Shown here piece after piece: positions 33,673 to 41,919 of a stretch of 64,000 nucleotides of DNA (position 1 is its first letter; the number at the start of each line of letters is the position of its first letter). This stretch comes from Desulfomicrobium escambiense DSM 10707 (GTDB lineage: Bacteria > Desulfobacterota > Desulfovibrionia > Desulfovibrionales > Desulfomicrobiaceae), in NCBI RefSeq assembly GCF_000428825.1, contig NZ_AUAR01000006.1, forward strand, positions 124,001 through 188,000. The letters are read 5' to 3'. The notes beneath the pieces were generated by a model, which saw only the letters and a program-made list of their open reading frames with translations, was not told the DNA's origin and did not search any database. The position numbers were made by a program, and so were the translations under genes.

Positions 33673-33710
33673 TTGACACGGGCCCGGCGCCGCGGATAGT
33701 GCCCGGGCCC
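33673..33710 (+). promoter_or_regulatory. Probable nfu promoter within a palindrome
   Basis: TTGACA (33673-33678) and GATAGT (33695-33700) are 16 bases apart. The -10 sits in the loop of GGGCCCGG (33680-33687) and CCGGGCCC (33703-33710). The palindrome may be an operator or a weak terminator of the preceding pair. Confidence 0.45.
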
Positions 33711-33721
33711 CGGAGAACGCC

Positions 33722-33943
33722 ATGCGAGAACAGGTCGAAAAAGCCCTCGACACCGTGCGGCCCATCCTGCAGGCCGACGGCGGCTATGTGGAACTGGTCG
33801 GTATCCTGCCCAGCGGCATCGTCCAGGTCCGCCTAACCGGGGCCTGCAAGGGCTGCCCCATGTCCCAGATGACGCTTCGAAACAGCATCGAGCGCGCCGT
33901 CAAGAAGATGGTGCCGGGCATAAAGGCCGTCGAGGCCGTCTAG
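33722..33943 (+). CDS. NifU C-terminal domain (Nfu) Fe-S scaffold protein
   Basis: 73 residues, the minimal Nfu domain. The Cys-x2-Cys motif is CKGCPMSQMTLRNSIE, with VRPILQADGGYVELV upstream. Nfu proteins carry and hand over [4Fe-4S] clusters. It lies 49 bases after the FTR gene and has its own likely promoter. gltX follows 108 bases later. Confidence 0.93.
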   Translation: MREQVEKALDTVRPILQADGGYVELVGILPSGIVQVRLTGACKGCPMSQMTLRNSIERAVKKMVPGIKAVEAV

Positions 33944-34051
33944 CCCGTCGCGCCATCGGCCCTCCCGACACAGCCAAAACCTTTTCCCGCACCCCGCCAT
34001 GCGCGGGGCGCGGCAGCAGCCGGCGTGAGCCGCCGGATAGTGGAAAACACC

Positions 34052-35446
34052 ATGACCCAGATCGTGACCCGCTTCCCCCCCAGCCCCACGGGCTACCTGC
34101 ATATCGGCGGCGCCCGCACGGCGCTCTTCAATTACCTGTACGCCCGCCAGAACGGCGGCAAGTTCATCCTGCGCATCGAGGACACGGACCAGGCCCGCTC
34201 CACGCAGGAGATGACCGACGCCATCATCGACGCCATGCACTGGCTGGGCCTGGACTTCGACGAGGGCCCCTTCTTCCAGAGCGAGCGCGGCGACATCTAC
34301 AACAGTTACGTGGACAAGCTGCTCGAGACCGGCGGGGCCTACTACTGCTCCTGCACGCCCGAAGAGGTCGAGGAGATGCGCGAGACTGCCCGCGCCAACG
34401 GGCTCAAGCCCAAGTACAACGGCAAGTGCCGCGAGATGGGCCTCGGGCCCGGACCGGGCCGGGTGGTGCGCTTCAAGACGCCGCTCACGGGCAAGGTCGT
34501 CTTCGACGACATCATCAAGGGACCCATCGCCTGGGACGTGCAGGAGATGGACGACTTCGTCATCCGCCGCGCCGACGGCTCGGCCATCTACCAGATGGCC
34601 GTGGTCGTGGACGACGCCGAGATGGGCGTGACCCACGTCATCCGCGGCGACGACCACCAGAACAACACGCCCAAGCAGATCCTCATCTACCAGGCCCTGG
34701 GCTTCCCCCTGCCCAAATTCGGCCACGTGCCCATGATCCTCGGGCCCGACAAGAAGAAGATGAGCAAGCGCCACGGGGCGACCTCGGTCATGATGTACAA
34801 GGACATGGGCTATCTGCCCGAAGCCATGCTCAGCTACCTCGTGCGCCTGGGCTGGTCCCACGGCGACGACGAACTCTTCACGCGCGACGAGCTGCTGGAG
34901 AAATTCTCCCTGGAGGGCCTCGGCAAATCGGCCTCGGTCTTCGACATGGACAAGCTCAACTGGACCAACAGCCACTTCATCAAGACCGGGGACGTGCCGC
35001 GGCTGGCTGGCCTGCTGGGCGAGATCGTCCGCCAGGCCACGCAGTTCGACCCCGCTCCCGAGTACCTGGAGGCCATCGTCCCCCTCTACCAGCCCCGCGC
35101 CAAGACCCTGAAGGAGATGGCCGAGCAGGCCGCCTTCTTCCTGCACGACGCCGAGACCCTGCCCTACGACGGAGCGGCCTTGGCCAAGTTCCTGACCCCG
35201 GAGATCCGCGAACACCTGGCCGTCATGGCCTCCCGCATGGAAGCCCTGCCCGCCTTCGACCACAAGAGCCTGGAGGACATGGCCGCAGCCTACCTGGAGG
35301 AGACCGGACTCAAGTTCAAGGCCCTGGCCCAGCCCATCCGCGTGGCCATCACCGGCACGACCATGAGCCCCGGCCTCTTCGAGACCATGGAGGTCCTCGG
35401 CCGCGAGCGCACATTGGCGCGCTTCCGCAAGGCCCTGACCCTGTAA
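34052..35446 (+). CDS. gltX: Glutamyl-tRNA synthetase
   Basis: 464 residues. The class I signatures are PPSPTGYLHIGGART (HIGH) and KKMSKRHG (KMSKS). A zinc-binding-like segment has CSC near residue 98 and KCREM later, with the fourth E. coli ligand (His) absent. It charges tRNA-Glu, and possibly tRNA-Gln if the organism uses transamidation. I use ATG 34052 (MTQIVTRFPPSPTG); an in-frame GTG nine codons upstream is less likely. A terminator follows. Confidence 0.96.
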   Translation: MTQIVTRFPPSPTGYLHIGGARTALFNYLYARQNGGKFILRIEDTDQARSTQEMTDAIIDAMHWLGLDFDEGPFFQSERGDIYNSYVDKLLETGGAYYCSCTPEEVEEMRETARANGLKPKYNGKCREMGLGPGPGRVVRFKTPLTGKVVFDDIIKGPIAWDVQEMDDFVIRRADGSAIYQMAVVVDDAEMGVTHVIRGDDHQNNTPKQILIYQALGFPLPKFGHVPMILGPDKKKMSKRHGATSVMMYKDMGYLPEAMLSYLVRLGWSHGDDELFTRDELLEKFSLEGLGKSASVFDMDKLNWTNSHFIKTGDVPRLAGLLGEIVRQATQFDPAPEYLEAIVPLYQPRAKTLKEMAEQAAFFLHDAETLPYDGAALAKFLTPEIREHLAVMASRMEALPAFDHKSLEDMAAAYLEETGLKFKALAQPIRVAITGTTMSPGLFETMEVLGRERTLARFRKALTL

Positions 35447-35449
35447 GCC

Positions 35450-35473
35450 AAGGCCCGGGGAACCGGGCCTTTT
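35450..35473 (+). terminator. Terminator after gltX
   Basis: AAGGCCCGG (35450-35458), a GGAA loop, and CCGGGCCTT (35463-35471) followed by TTCCTTCTC. Begins 4 bases after the stop codon. Confidence 0.8.
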
Positions 35474-35490
35474 CCTTCTCTTCCGGCCGT

Positions 35491-35535
35491 GTCCATCACG
35501 TCCATGCCGTCCATACCGTCCACAAGGTCCACCCC
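35491..35535 (+). repeat. Five tandem 9-bp repeats (GTCCAnnnn)
   Basis: GTCCATCAC, GTCCATGCC, GTCCATACC, GTCCACAAG and GTCCACCCC run without gaps directly up to the ATG of the THUMP methyltransferase, taking the place where a ribosome site would be. Confidence 0.8.
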
Positions 35536-36678
35536 ATGTACGACTACCAGAAATCCAACCTCTTCACCGCCCAGGTCGCCGACGGCATCGAAGACCTGGC
35601 GCTGACCGAACTGGCCGAATTGGGGGCCACGGACTGCACCCGCGGCTTCCGCTTCGTGCGTTTCCGCGCCGCCGACCAGGCCTTGTACCACATCGTCTAC
35701 CGTTCCCGGCTGGTTTCGCGCGTCCTTGCACCGCTGGTGCGCTTTCCCAGCCTCACGGACAAGGCCCTCTACGCCGGGGCCCGGGACGTCCGCTGGTCAG
35801 ACTTTCTGACCCCGGATCAGACTTTCGCCGTCTTCGCCAACGTTTCCAAGAGCGCCATCGGTCACTCCCAATACGCGGGCCTCAAACTCAAGGACGCCGT
35901 GGCCGACTGGTTCCGCGACCGCACGGGCCGCCGGCCGAGCGTGGACCCGCGCGAACCGGACCTGTGGCTGCACCTGCACATCCACGAGGACACGGCGACC
36001 ATCAGCCTGGATGTTTCCGGCGGCTCCATGCACCGCCGCGGCTACCGGGTGCAGAGTGTCGACGCGCCAATGGCCGAGACCGTGGCCGCGGCCATGCTGC
36101 GCATGACCGGCTGGGATGGCCGCTCCCCTCTGGTGGACCCCATGTGCGGCTCGGGAACCATCCTGTGCGAAGCCCTCATGCTTTCGGCCGACCTCCCCGC
36201 CGGACTGCTGCGCGGCAATTTCGGCTTCCAGCGTCTACCGGACTTCAAGCAGAACCTGTGGGAGCGAGAACGGCGCGACACGTCTTCCATCGACCCGGAA
36301 ACGGGGAACGAAGCGGACCTGCGCGGAAGCGACCTGGACCCCGCGGCCGTGGAAGCCACCCGCGTCAACCTCTCCCGTCTGCCCGGCGGCGAGGACGTCA
36401 TCGTGGGACGCAGGGATTTCTTCGAGCGCCTGGACCTCGCCGGCACGACCATCGTCTGCAACCCGCCCTACGGCATCCGCCTGGGCAAGGGCGACGACAT
36501 GGGCGCCTGGTTCAAGCATTTCGGCGACCATCTGAAGCGCCATTGCCAGGGCTCCACCGCCTTCGTCTATTTCGGCGACAGGACCCTGCTCAAGCACATC
36601 GGGCTCAAGCCCGAATGGAAAAAACCCCTCAAAAACGGCGGCCTGGACGGGCGTCTGGCCAAGTTCGCCCTGTATTGA
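35536..36678 (+). CDS. THUMP-domain class I SAM-dependent RNA methyltransferase
   Basis: 380 residues. The THUMP RNA-binding domain covers about residues 50-165 (with SKSAIGHSQYAGLKLKDAV), and the Rossmann methyltransferase follows with DPMCGSGTILCEA and the amino-methylating motif NPPYGIRLG. This is the RlmL-N/YpsC class that makes N2-methylguanosine in 23S rRNA. The start at 35536 was chosen because MYDYQKSNLFTAQVADGIED begins the conserved region; the frame upstream encodes only the 9-bp repeat. No ribosome site is visible, since the repeat occupies that position. Confidence 0.9.
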   Translation: MYDYQKSNLFTAQVADGIEDLALTELAELGATDCTRGFRFVRFRAADQALYHIVYRSRLVSRVLAPLVRFPSLTDKALYAGARDVRWSDFLTPDQTFAVFANVSKSAIGHSQYAGLKLKDAVADWFRDRTGRRPSVDPREPDLWLHLHIHEDTATISLDVSGGSMHRRGYRVQSVDAPMAETVAAAMLRMTGWDGRSPLVDPMCGSGTILCEALMLSADLPAGLLRGNFGFQRLPDFKQNLWERERRDTSSIDPETGNEADLRGSDLDPAAVEATRVNLSRLPGGEDVIVGRRDFFERLDLAGTTIVCNPPYGIRLGKGDDMGAWFKHFGDHLKRHCQGSTAFVYFGDRTLLKHIGLKPEWKKPLKNGGLDGRLAKFALY

Positions 36679-36714
36679 CGGGCCGTGAGAAGTCACCCTT
36701 TTCTTCGTCTCCTG

Positions 36715-36743
36715 TTGACAGAACCACCCCATTGATTCACTTT
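36715..36743 (+). promoter_or_regulatory. Candidate sod promoter
   Basis: A consensus -35 TTGACA at 36715-36720 with a poor -10 (CACTTT, 36738-36743) 17 bases on. Start would be about 90 bases before the sod ATG. Confidence 0.3.
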
Positions 36744-36839
36744 GGAGTCGACTTCCCCCGTGTGACTCCCCGTCCGCACGACGGACGGATTTTCACCGAA
36801 CAAGCGGCACAATGTTCCATTCATCAAAAGGAGGCTTGT

Positions 36840-37436
36840 ATGATCTTCGTGCTCCCGGATCTTCCCTACGCCAAGGACGCCTTAAGCCCGTACATCAGCG
36901 CCAAAACCTTCGACTTCCACCACGGCAAGCACCACCAGCTCTACATCGACAACACCAATAAGCTGATTGCGGGCACGGACCTCTACGGCAAGACCCTGCG
37001 TGAAATCGTCATGGCCACAGCCGGCGACCCCTCCAAGGTCGGCATTTTCAACAACGCCGCCCAGGTCTGGAACCACTCCTTCTACTGGCGCTGCATGAAG
37101 GCCGGCGGTGGCGGAGCACCTACCGGGGCCGTGGCCGAAGGCATCAACCAGGCCTTCGGCAGCTACGAAAATTTCGCCAAGGCCTTCAAGGAGGCCGGCA
37201 TGACGCAGTTCGGCAGCGGCTGGGCCTGGCTGGTGGAGAAAAACGGGAAGCTCGAGATCATGAAGACCCCCAACGCCGACACGCCCATGGCCCACGGCGC
37301 CAAGGCCCTGCTCACGGCCGACGTGTGGGAGCACGCCTATTACATTGATTACCAGAACCGGCGGGCGGACTATCTGCAGGACTTCCTCGACAAGCTCGTG
37401 AACTGGGACTTCGTGAACCACCAGCTCAAGAAGTGA
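36840..37436 (+). CDS. Iron/manganese superoxide dismutase
   Basis: 198 residues with no signal peptide, so cytoplasmic. The four metal ligands appear in order: FHHGKHHQLYI, VWNHSFYW, and DVWEHAYYIDY (Asp and His). The metal (Fe in most anaerobes) cannot be fixed from sequence. The ATG at 36840 has AAAAGGAGG upstream. A strong terminator follows and also serves rpmB from the other side. Confidence 0.95.
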   Translation: MIFVLPDLPYAKDALSPYISAKTFDFHHGKHHQLYIDNTNKLIAGTDLYGKTLREIVMATAGDPSKVGIFNNAAQVWNHSFYWRCMKAGGGGAPTGAVAEGINQAFGSYENFAKAFKEAGMTQFGSGWAWLVEKNGKLEIMKTPNADTPMAHGAKALLTADVWEHAYYIDYQNRRADYLQDFLDKLVNWDFVNHQLKK

Positions 37437-37459
37437 GAAGGCGCAAAGCGATCATCAAC

Positions 37460-37489
37460 AAAAAAGGCGACCCGAGGGTCGCCTTTTTT
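37460..37489. terminator. Bidirectional terminator between sod and rpmB
   Basis: AAAAAAGGCGACC (37460-37472), a CGAG loop, and GGTCGCCTTTTTT (37477-37489). A and T runs on both arms allow use from either side. Confidence 0.9.
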
Positions 37490-37509
37490 GCTGGAAAAGA
37501 CAGGACAGC

Positions 37510-37710
37510 CTAGTTGGCGACGGGCTTGGTCACGGCGCCGGAACGGATGCACTGGGTGCAGACACGCATCCGCTTCACTTCGCCGGACTGCAGCTGGGCG
37601 CGAACGGACTGGAGGTTGGGCATGAAGCGCCGCTTGGTCTTGTTGTTGGCGTGACTGACGTTGTTGCCGACCTGGGGCCTCTTCCCGCATACTTCGCATA
37701 CCTTTGACAT
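37510..37710 (-). CDS. rpmB: 50S ribosomal protein L28
   Basis: 66 residues. It has [20 protein letters not shown] and ends with [16 protein letters not shown]. The two Cys-x2-Cys pairs (Cys5/8 and Cys51/54) make it a zinc-binding L28. It assembles into the large subunit. The start ATG is the complement of 37708-37710 with an AGGAGG ribosome site. It is divergent from the DUF177-plsX run. Confidence 0.97.
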   Translation of the reverse strand: MSKVCEVCGKRPQVGNNVSHANNKTKRRFMPNLQSVRAQLQSGEVKRMRVCTQCIRSGAVTKPVAN

Positions 37711-37852
37711 ATCGTCCTCCTGAGTAGTGAAAATATCTTAAGCTGTCATGGCCTGGCAGCTCCGAGACCTTCCGGCAGGCCATGAACATAATTTGCCGCC
37801 AGAGGAATTTGCACCCATATATCCGGCCGCCGGGAATGGCAAGTAAAAATCC

Positions 37853-37880
37853 TTGACAGGAAAAAGAAGACCCATATACA
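37853..37880 (+). promoter_or_regulatory. Promoter of the DUF177-rpmF-plsX-fab operon
   Basis: TTGACA (37853-37858) and TATACA (37875-37880) are 16 bases apart, the best sigma70-type match in the window. RNA would start about 17 bases before the ATG at 37903. Confidence 0.7.
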
Positions 37881-37902
37881 CGTTTCGATTCGAGGTACAC
37901 TC

Positions 37903-38433
37903 ATGGTCGAACATTGGATTGGGCTGACACATCTCCCGGCGACCGGTCGGGAATTTTCATTTGAGGATCAGGGCTTGTGGCGGGAACTCTGGAAGGAGTT
38001 CCAGTTCGACTTTGAAGCCATGACGCCCCTGTTGTCAACGCTCTTCATCGTCCCCCAGGCGGACGGATTCCTGATCCACGGCAGCATCAAGGGCGCAATC
38101 AAGGCTTCGTGCCACCGCTGCCTGGAGGATGCGACCGTCGAAGTGGACCACGCCTTCGACACCTTCGAAGCCCACGAGGATGTCGAGGCCCTCGAAGGCG
38201 AAGAGAGCCACCTCCGCGCCACGGACGCGGGCTGGGAACTCAACGTGGCCGGGCTTTTGTGGGAGGAATTCCAGCTGGCCCTGCCCGAAAAAATACTTTG
38301 CGCCGACACGTGTTTGGGTCTATGCCCGCACTGCGGCAAAAACAGGAACCTGGAGCCATGCGTCTGCAGCAACCTGGACAGCCAGTCCCCTCTGGCCCGG
38401 GCGCTGCAAGGCGTTAAAATCAAAACCAATTAG
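37903..38433 (+). CDS. DUF177 (YceD) family protein
   Basis: 176 residues. YceD/DUF177 proteins regularly precede rpmF and carry conserved cysteines, here CHRCLEDATVEV near residue 70 and CLGLCPHCGKNRNLEPC near 136. The family is linked to 23S rRNA accumulation, although its biochemical role is not settled. The start is ATG 37903 with a GAGGT ribosome site 8 bases away. It is the first gene of the long run to fabF. Confidence 0.9.
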   Translation: MVEHWIGLTHLPATGREFSFEDQGLWRELWKEFQFDFEAMTPLLSTLFIVPQADGFLIHGSIKGAIKASCHRCLEDATVEVDHAFDTFEAHEDVEALEGEESHLRATDAGWELNVAGLLWEEFQLALPEKILCADTCLGLCPHCGKNRNLEPCVCSNLDSQSPLARALQGVKIKTN

Positions 38434-38459
38434 ATCTCGTTCAGGATAGAGGTGCCATC

Positions 38460-38639
38460 ATGCCATTGCCTAAGAAGAAAACATCCAAGTCCAGAAGAAA
38501 CATGCGCCGTTCCCACGACCACGTGGCCATCCCCAACGTCGTGTACTGCGAGTGCGGCGAAGCCAGCCTGTCCCACTGCATCTGCCCCGGTTGCGGCAAA
38601 TACAAGGGACGCCAGTACACCAAGGCCGCAGATGCCTAA
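38460..38639 (+). CDS. rpmF: 50S ribosomal protein L32
   Basis: 59 residues. It begins MPLPKKKTSKSRRNMRRSHD and has a zinc ribbon with Cys30, Cys32, Cys40, Cys42 and Cys45 in the CECG and CICPGCGKYKGRQY segments, typical of L32. The gene lies between DUF177 and plsX, the usual place. The stop overlaps the plsX start by 8 bases. Confidence 0.97.
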   Translation: MPLPKKKTSKSRRNMRRSHDHVAIPNVVYCECGEASLSHCICPGCGKYKGRQYTKAADA

Positions 38640-39699
38640 AGACATCTGTCTCGCCGTGGACGCCATGGGGGGGGATTTCGGCCCGGAAGTGAATGTTCCG
38701 GGCTCCCTCGCCGCTGCCCGCGAGACCGGCGCCAGGATCATCCTGGTCGGTGACGAGACGTCCATCCGCAAGGAACTGGACAGACATCCGCACGCCGACG
38801 TGGAAATCGAGGTCGTGCACACCACCCAGGTGGCGGGCATGGCCGAGAAGCCCTCGGACATCCTGCGGCGCAAGAAGGACAGCTCCATGCAGGTGGCCTT
38901 CCGCCTGGTGCGCGAAGGCCGCGCCCACGGCTGCGTCACCGCCGGCAATTCAGGAGCCGCCCTGGCCTGCGGCATGTTCATCCTCGGCCGCATAAACGGG
39001 GTGGACAGGCCAGCCCTGGCCTCCATCATGCCAACGCTCAAGAAGCCCATCGTCCTCATCGACGTGGGCGCCAACGCGGACTGCAAGCCCTACAACCTGG
39101 TCCAGTTCGGCCTCATGGCCGAAGTGCTGGCCAGGCACGTGCTGGGCATCGCCAATCCCAAGGTCGGCATCCTGAGCATCGGCGAGGAGGAAGGCAAGGG
39201 CAACGCGCTGACCAAGGAAGCCTATGCCTTGCTGAAGAGTTCATCCCTGAATTTCGTCGGCAACGTGGAAGGCCGCGACGTCTTCACCGGCGAGACCGAC
39301 GTCATCGTCTGCGACGGATTCGTGGGCAACGTGGCCCTGAAGCTCAGCGAAGGGCTGGGCTCGGCCCTGGCCTCCATGCTCAAGACGGAACTCAAGAAAT
39401 CCATCTGGTCCCGGCTCGGGACGCTCATCGCCCTGCCCGCGTTCAAGCGCTTCGCCACGAAGATCGACTACGCCGAGTACGGCGGCGCCCCCATCCTGGG
39501 CCTCAACGGCATAGCCATGGTCTGCCACGGCAAGTCCAACGCCCGCGCCATCACAACCGCCCTGCAGCAGGCTGCGCTCTTCGTGCAGAAAAAAGCCAAC
39601 GACCAACTCGTGGCCGGCCTGCACGCCAACACGGAACTGAGCCTGTTCTCCAGAAGCGGCCAGGCTTCGGCCACGCGTCAGGAAGCCTCGGCGCTCTAG
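38632..39699 (+). CDS. plsX: Phosphate acyltransferase PlsX
   Basis: 355 residues. Family marks are ICLAVDAMGGDFGPEVNVPG, CVTAGNSGAALACGMF, LIDVGANADCKP, ILSIGEEEGKGN and VCDGFVGNVALK. It converts acyl-ACP to acyl phosphate at the membrane surface for phospholipid synthesis. The ATG at 38632 lies inside the rpmF end. The frame further upstream belongs to the rpmF region. fabH follows 43 bases later. Confidence 0.97.
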   Translation: MPKDICLAVDAMGGDFGPEVNVPGSLAAARETGARIILVGDETSIRKELDRHPHADVEIEVVHTTQVAGMAEKPSDILRRKKDSSMQVAFRLVREGRAHGCVTAGNSGAALACGMFILGRINGVDRPALASIMPTLKKPIVLIDVGANADCKPYNLVQFGLMAEVLARHVLGIANPKVGILSIGEEEGKGNALTKEAYALLKSSSLNFVGNVEGRDVFTGETDVIVCDGFVGNVALKLSEGLGSALASMLKTELKKSIWSRLGTLIALPAFKRFATKIDYAEYGGAPILGLNGIAMVCHGKSNARAITTALQQAALFVQKKANDQLVAGLHANTELSLFSRSGQASATRQEASAL

Positions 39700-39742
39700 C
39701 CCCGGACTCGGCCCGGCGATCCCAAGGGAACGTAGGAATCAC

Positions 39743-40732
39743 ATGTCTTCACCGTGCTACATCTCCGGCCTGGGGCTTCATCTGCCCCGGACCGCCATGA
39801 CCAATGCGGACCTCGAACGCATGGTCGACACATCCGACGAATGGATCGTGACCCGCACCGGCATCACGAATCGATACTTCGCCCAGGGCGACGAGCCCTG
39901 TTCGGTCCTGGCCTTCAACGCCGCCCGCAAGGCCCTGGACAACGCCGGCCTCGCGCCCCAGGACCTGACCCACATCTTCGTCGGCACCTTTTCCGGGGAC
40001 TACAACCTCCCGACCACGGCCTGCCTGCTGCAGGACATGCTGGGACTCAAGGGCCTGCCCGCCTTCGACTTGGCTGCGGCCTGCTCCGGCTTCCTCTATT
40101 GTCTGGAAACGGCCAGGGCTTTCACCTGCCTCCACCCGGAAGCCAGGATTCTTGTCGTCGGCAGCGAGGTCTGCACCTCGCGCGTCAACTTCGAAGACCG
40201 CACGACCTGCGTACTTTTCGGTGACGGAGCCGGGGCGGCGATCGTCACGGGCGCGGCCAATCCCGGTCCCGTCAAGGTCCTGGACGCGATGCTCAAGGCC
40301 GACGGATCGGTCGGCGGCCTCCTGACCATCCACGGCGGCGGCTCGGCCTGCAAGCCGGTTCTCGGCCAGCCAGTGGGTCCTGAATATTTCGTACAGATGA
40401 ACGGCCGCGACGTGTTCAAGTACGCGGTGCGCTGCATGGCCGAGGTCTCGGAGACGGTCCTGGAGCGCAACGGCCTGACGGCCGACGACGTCGACCTCAT
40501 CATCCCCCACCAGGCCAACATCCGCATCATCGAGGCCATCGCCAAGAAGCTCGATGTCGGAATGGACAAGGTCTATGTCAACGTCGACCGCATCGGAAAC
40601 ACCTCGGCCGCCTCCATCCCCATCGCCCTGACCGAGGCCGTGGCCACCGGCCGCATCCAGCCCGGCATGAAGGTCCTGCTGTCGTCGTTCGGCGGCGGAT
40701 TCACCTGGGCATCGGCCTTGTTGCAATTTTAG
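39743..40732 (+). CDS. fabH: 3-oxoacyl-ACP synthase III
   Basis: 329 residues. The Cys-His-Asn triad is visible: AACSGFLYC (Cys near 113), IIPHQANIRIIEAIA (His) and GNTSAASIPIAL (Asn). It condenses acetyl-CoA (or a branched primer) with malonyl-ACP to start fatty-acid synthesis. GDGAGAAIV and FGGGFTWAS complete the family pattern. It lies between plsX and fabG. Confidence 0.97.
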   Translation: MSSPCYISGLGLHLPRTAMTNADLERMVDTSDEWIVTRTGITNRYFAQGDEPCSVLAFNAARKALDNAGLAPQDLTHIFVGTFSGDYNLPTTACLLQDMLGLKGLPAFDLAAACSGFLYCLETARAFTCLHPEARILVVGSEVCTSRVNFEDRTTCVLFGDGAGAAIVTGAANPGPVKVLDAMLKADGSVGGLLTIHGGGSACKPVLGQPVGPEYFVQMNGRDVFKYAVRCMAEVSETVLERNGLTADDVDLIIPHQANIRIIEAIAKKLDVGMDKVYVNVDRIGNTSAASIPIALTEAVATGRIQPGMKVLLSSFGGGFTWASALLQF

Positions 40733-40738
40733 CGGTCA

Positions 40739-40754
40739 TTGAGTACGCACTCAA
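40739..40754. promoter_or_regulatory. Inverted repeat between fabH and fabG
   Basis: TTGAGT (40739-40744) and ACTCAA (40749-40754) are perfect 6-bp arms around ACGC, 7 bases after the fabH stop. It could be a repressor site for lipid genes or a small RNA hairpin; no known operator is matched. Confidence 0.4.
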
Positions 40755-40788
40755 CTCCTGCGTTTCCAGCAACCCCACGAGGTCAACC

Positions 40789-41532
40789 ATGAGCGAACCG
40801 ATCAAGACGGCACTGGTCACCGGCGGCACCCGCGGCATCGGCCGGGCCATCGTAAAAAAACTTGCAGGCTCGGGGTACCAGGTTTATTTCACCTACGTTA
40901 GCCGTCCGGAGCTTGCCGAGGCCGTGTGCGCCGAAGTCGCCGCCGCAGGCGGGACTGCCCGGGGCTTCCTGCTGGATGCCAGCGACTGGGACGCCGTGGA
41001 GGCCTTCTTCGCCGAGCACATCAAGGACAAGGTCAGCCTCGACGTGCTGGTCAACAACGCCGGCATCACCAAGGACGGGCTGATCATGCGCATGAAGCGC
41101 GAGCAGTGGGAGCAGGTGCTGAACATCAACCTCACCGGCGCCTTCGTCTGCCTGCAGCAGGCGGCCAAGATCATGCTCAAGCAGCGCCGCGGCCGCATCG
41201 TCAACATTTCTTCCGTCGTGGGTCAGATGGGCAACGCCGGACAGGCCAACTACTGCGCATCCAAGGCCGGCCTCATCGGGCTGACCAAGGCCGCGGCACT
41301 GGAACTGGGGTCGCGCGGCGTGACCGTCAACGCCATCGCGCCGGGGTTCATCGAGACCGACATGACTGAAACACTCCCCAAGGAAGTGCGGGACAAGTAC
41401 CTGGAACGCATTCCCCTGGGCTGCCTCGGGTCGGCGCAGGCAATCGCCGACGCCGTGGCCTATCTCGCATCCGACCAGGCGTCCTACATCACCGGTCAGG
41501 TGCTCGGAATCAACGGCGGCATGTACCTGTAG
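40789..41532 (+). CDS. fabG: 3-oxoacyl-ACP reductase
   Basis: 247 residues of the short-chain dehydrogenase family. The cofactor motif is [15 protein letters not shown] is present, and the catalytic Ser-Tyr-Lys lies in [23 protein letters not shown]. The C-terminus [12 protein letters not shown] is typical of FabG. It reduces 3-oxoacyl-ACP with NADPH. It is 56 bases after fabH and 44 bases before acpP. Confidence 0.97.
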   Translation: MSEPIKTALVTGGTRGIGRAIVKKLAGSGYQVYFTYVSRPELAEAVCAEVAAAGGTARGFLLDASDWDAVEAFFAEHIKDKVSLDVLVNNAGITKDGLIMRMKREQWEQVLNINLTGAFVCLQQAAKIMLKQRRGRIVNISSVVGQMGNAGQANYCASKAGLIGLTKAAALELGSRGVTVNAIAPGFIETDMTETLPKEVRDKYLERIPLGCLGSAQAIADAVAYLASDQASYITGQVLGINGGMYL

Positions 41533-41576
41533 CCTGGTTCCTCAATTCGTACGCATACACACTTTGGAGGAAAGCA

Positions 41577-41807
41577 ATGTCTATCGAAGAAAAAGTCAAA
41601 GAACTGGTGGTTGAGCAGCTGGGCGTTTCCGCGGATGAAGTGAAGCCCGAGTCCTCCTTCGTGGAGTCCCTGGGCGCCGATTCCCTCGACCTGACCGAAC
41701 TGATCATGGCCATGGAAGAGGAATTCGACATCGAGATCGATGACGAGGACGCTCAGAAGATCGCCACGGTCCAGGACGCCGTCAACTACATCAAGTCCAA
41801 GTCCTAA
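41577..41807 (+). CDS. acpP: Acyl carrier protein
   Basis: 76 residues, strongly acidic. The phosphopantetheine serine is in [18 protein letters not shown]. Strong GGAGG ribosome site. It is followed by a perfect terminator before fabF, so most transcripts probably stop after acpP, as expected for a very abundant protein. Confidence 0.98.
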   Translation: MSIEEKVKELVVEQLGVSADEVKPESSFVESLGADSLDLTELIMAMEEEFDIEIDDEDAQKIATVQDAVNYIKSKS

Positions 41808-41831
41808 GGACCCGCACCGTCGACATGACAC

Positions 41832-41864
41832 GGTACCCCGGTCCGTCTGGGGTACCTTTTTTTT
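41832..41864 (+). terminator. Rho-independent terminator between acpP and fabF
   Basis: GGTACCCC (41832-41839) and GGGGTACC (41849-41856) form an 8-bp stem followed by eight T residues. It lies 24 bases past the acpP stop and 55 bases before fabF. Confidence 0.9.
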
Positions 41865-41919
41865 CATGCACCGTCTTGCGGACCCGTCCGCAGGGCATGT
41901 CCCATTTTTCGAGAAGATC

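Noticed and set aside
35491-35535. A CRISPR array
   Set aside because: Repeat units are 9 bases with no spacers and no cas gene is near.
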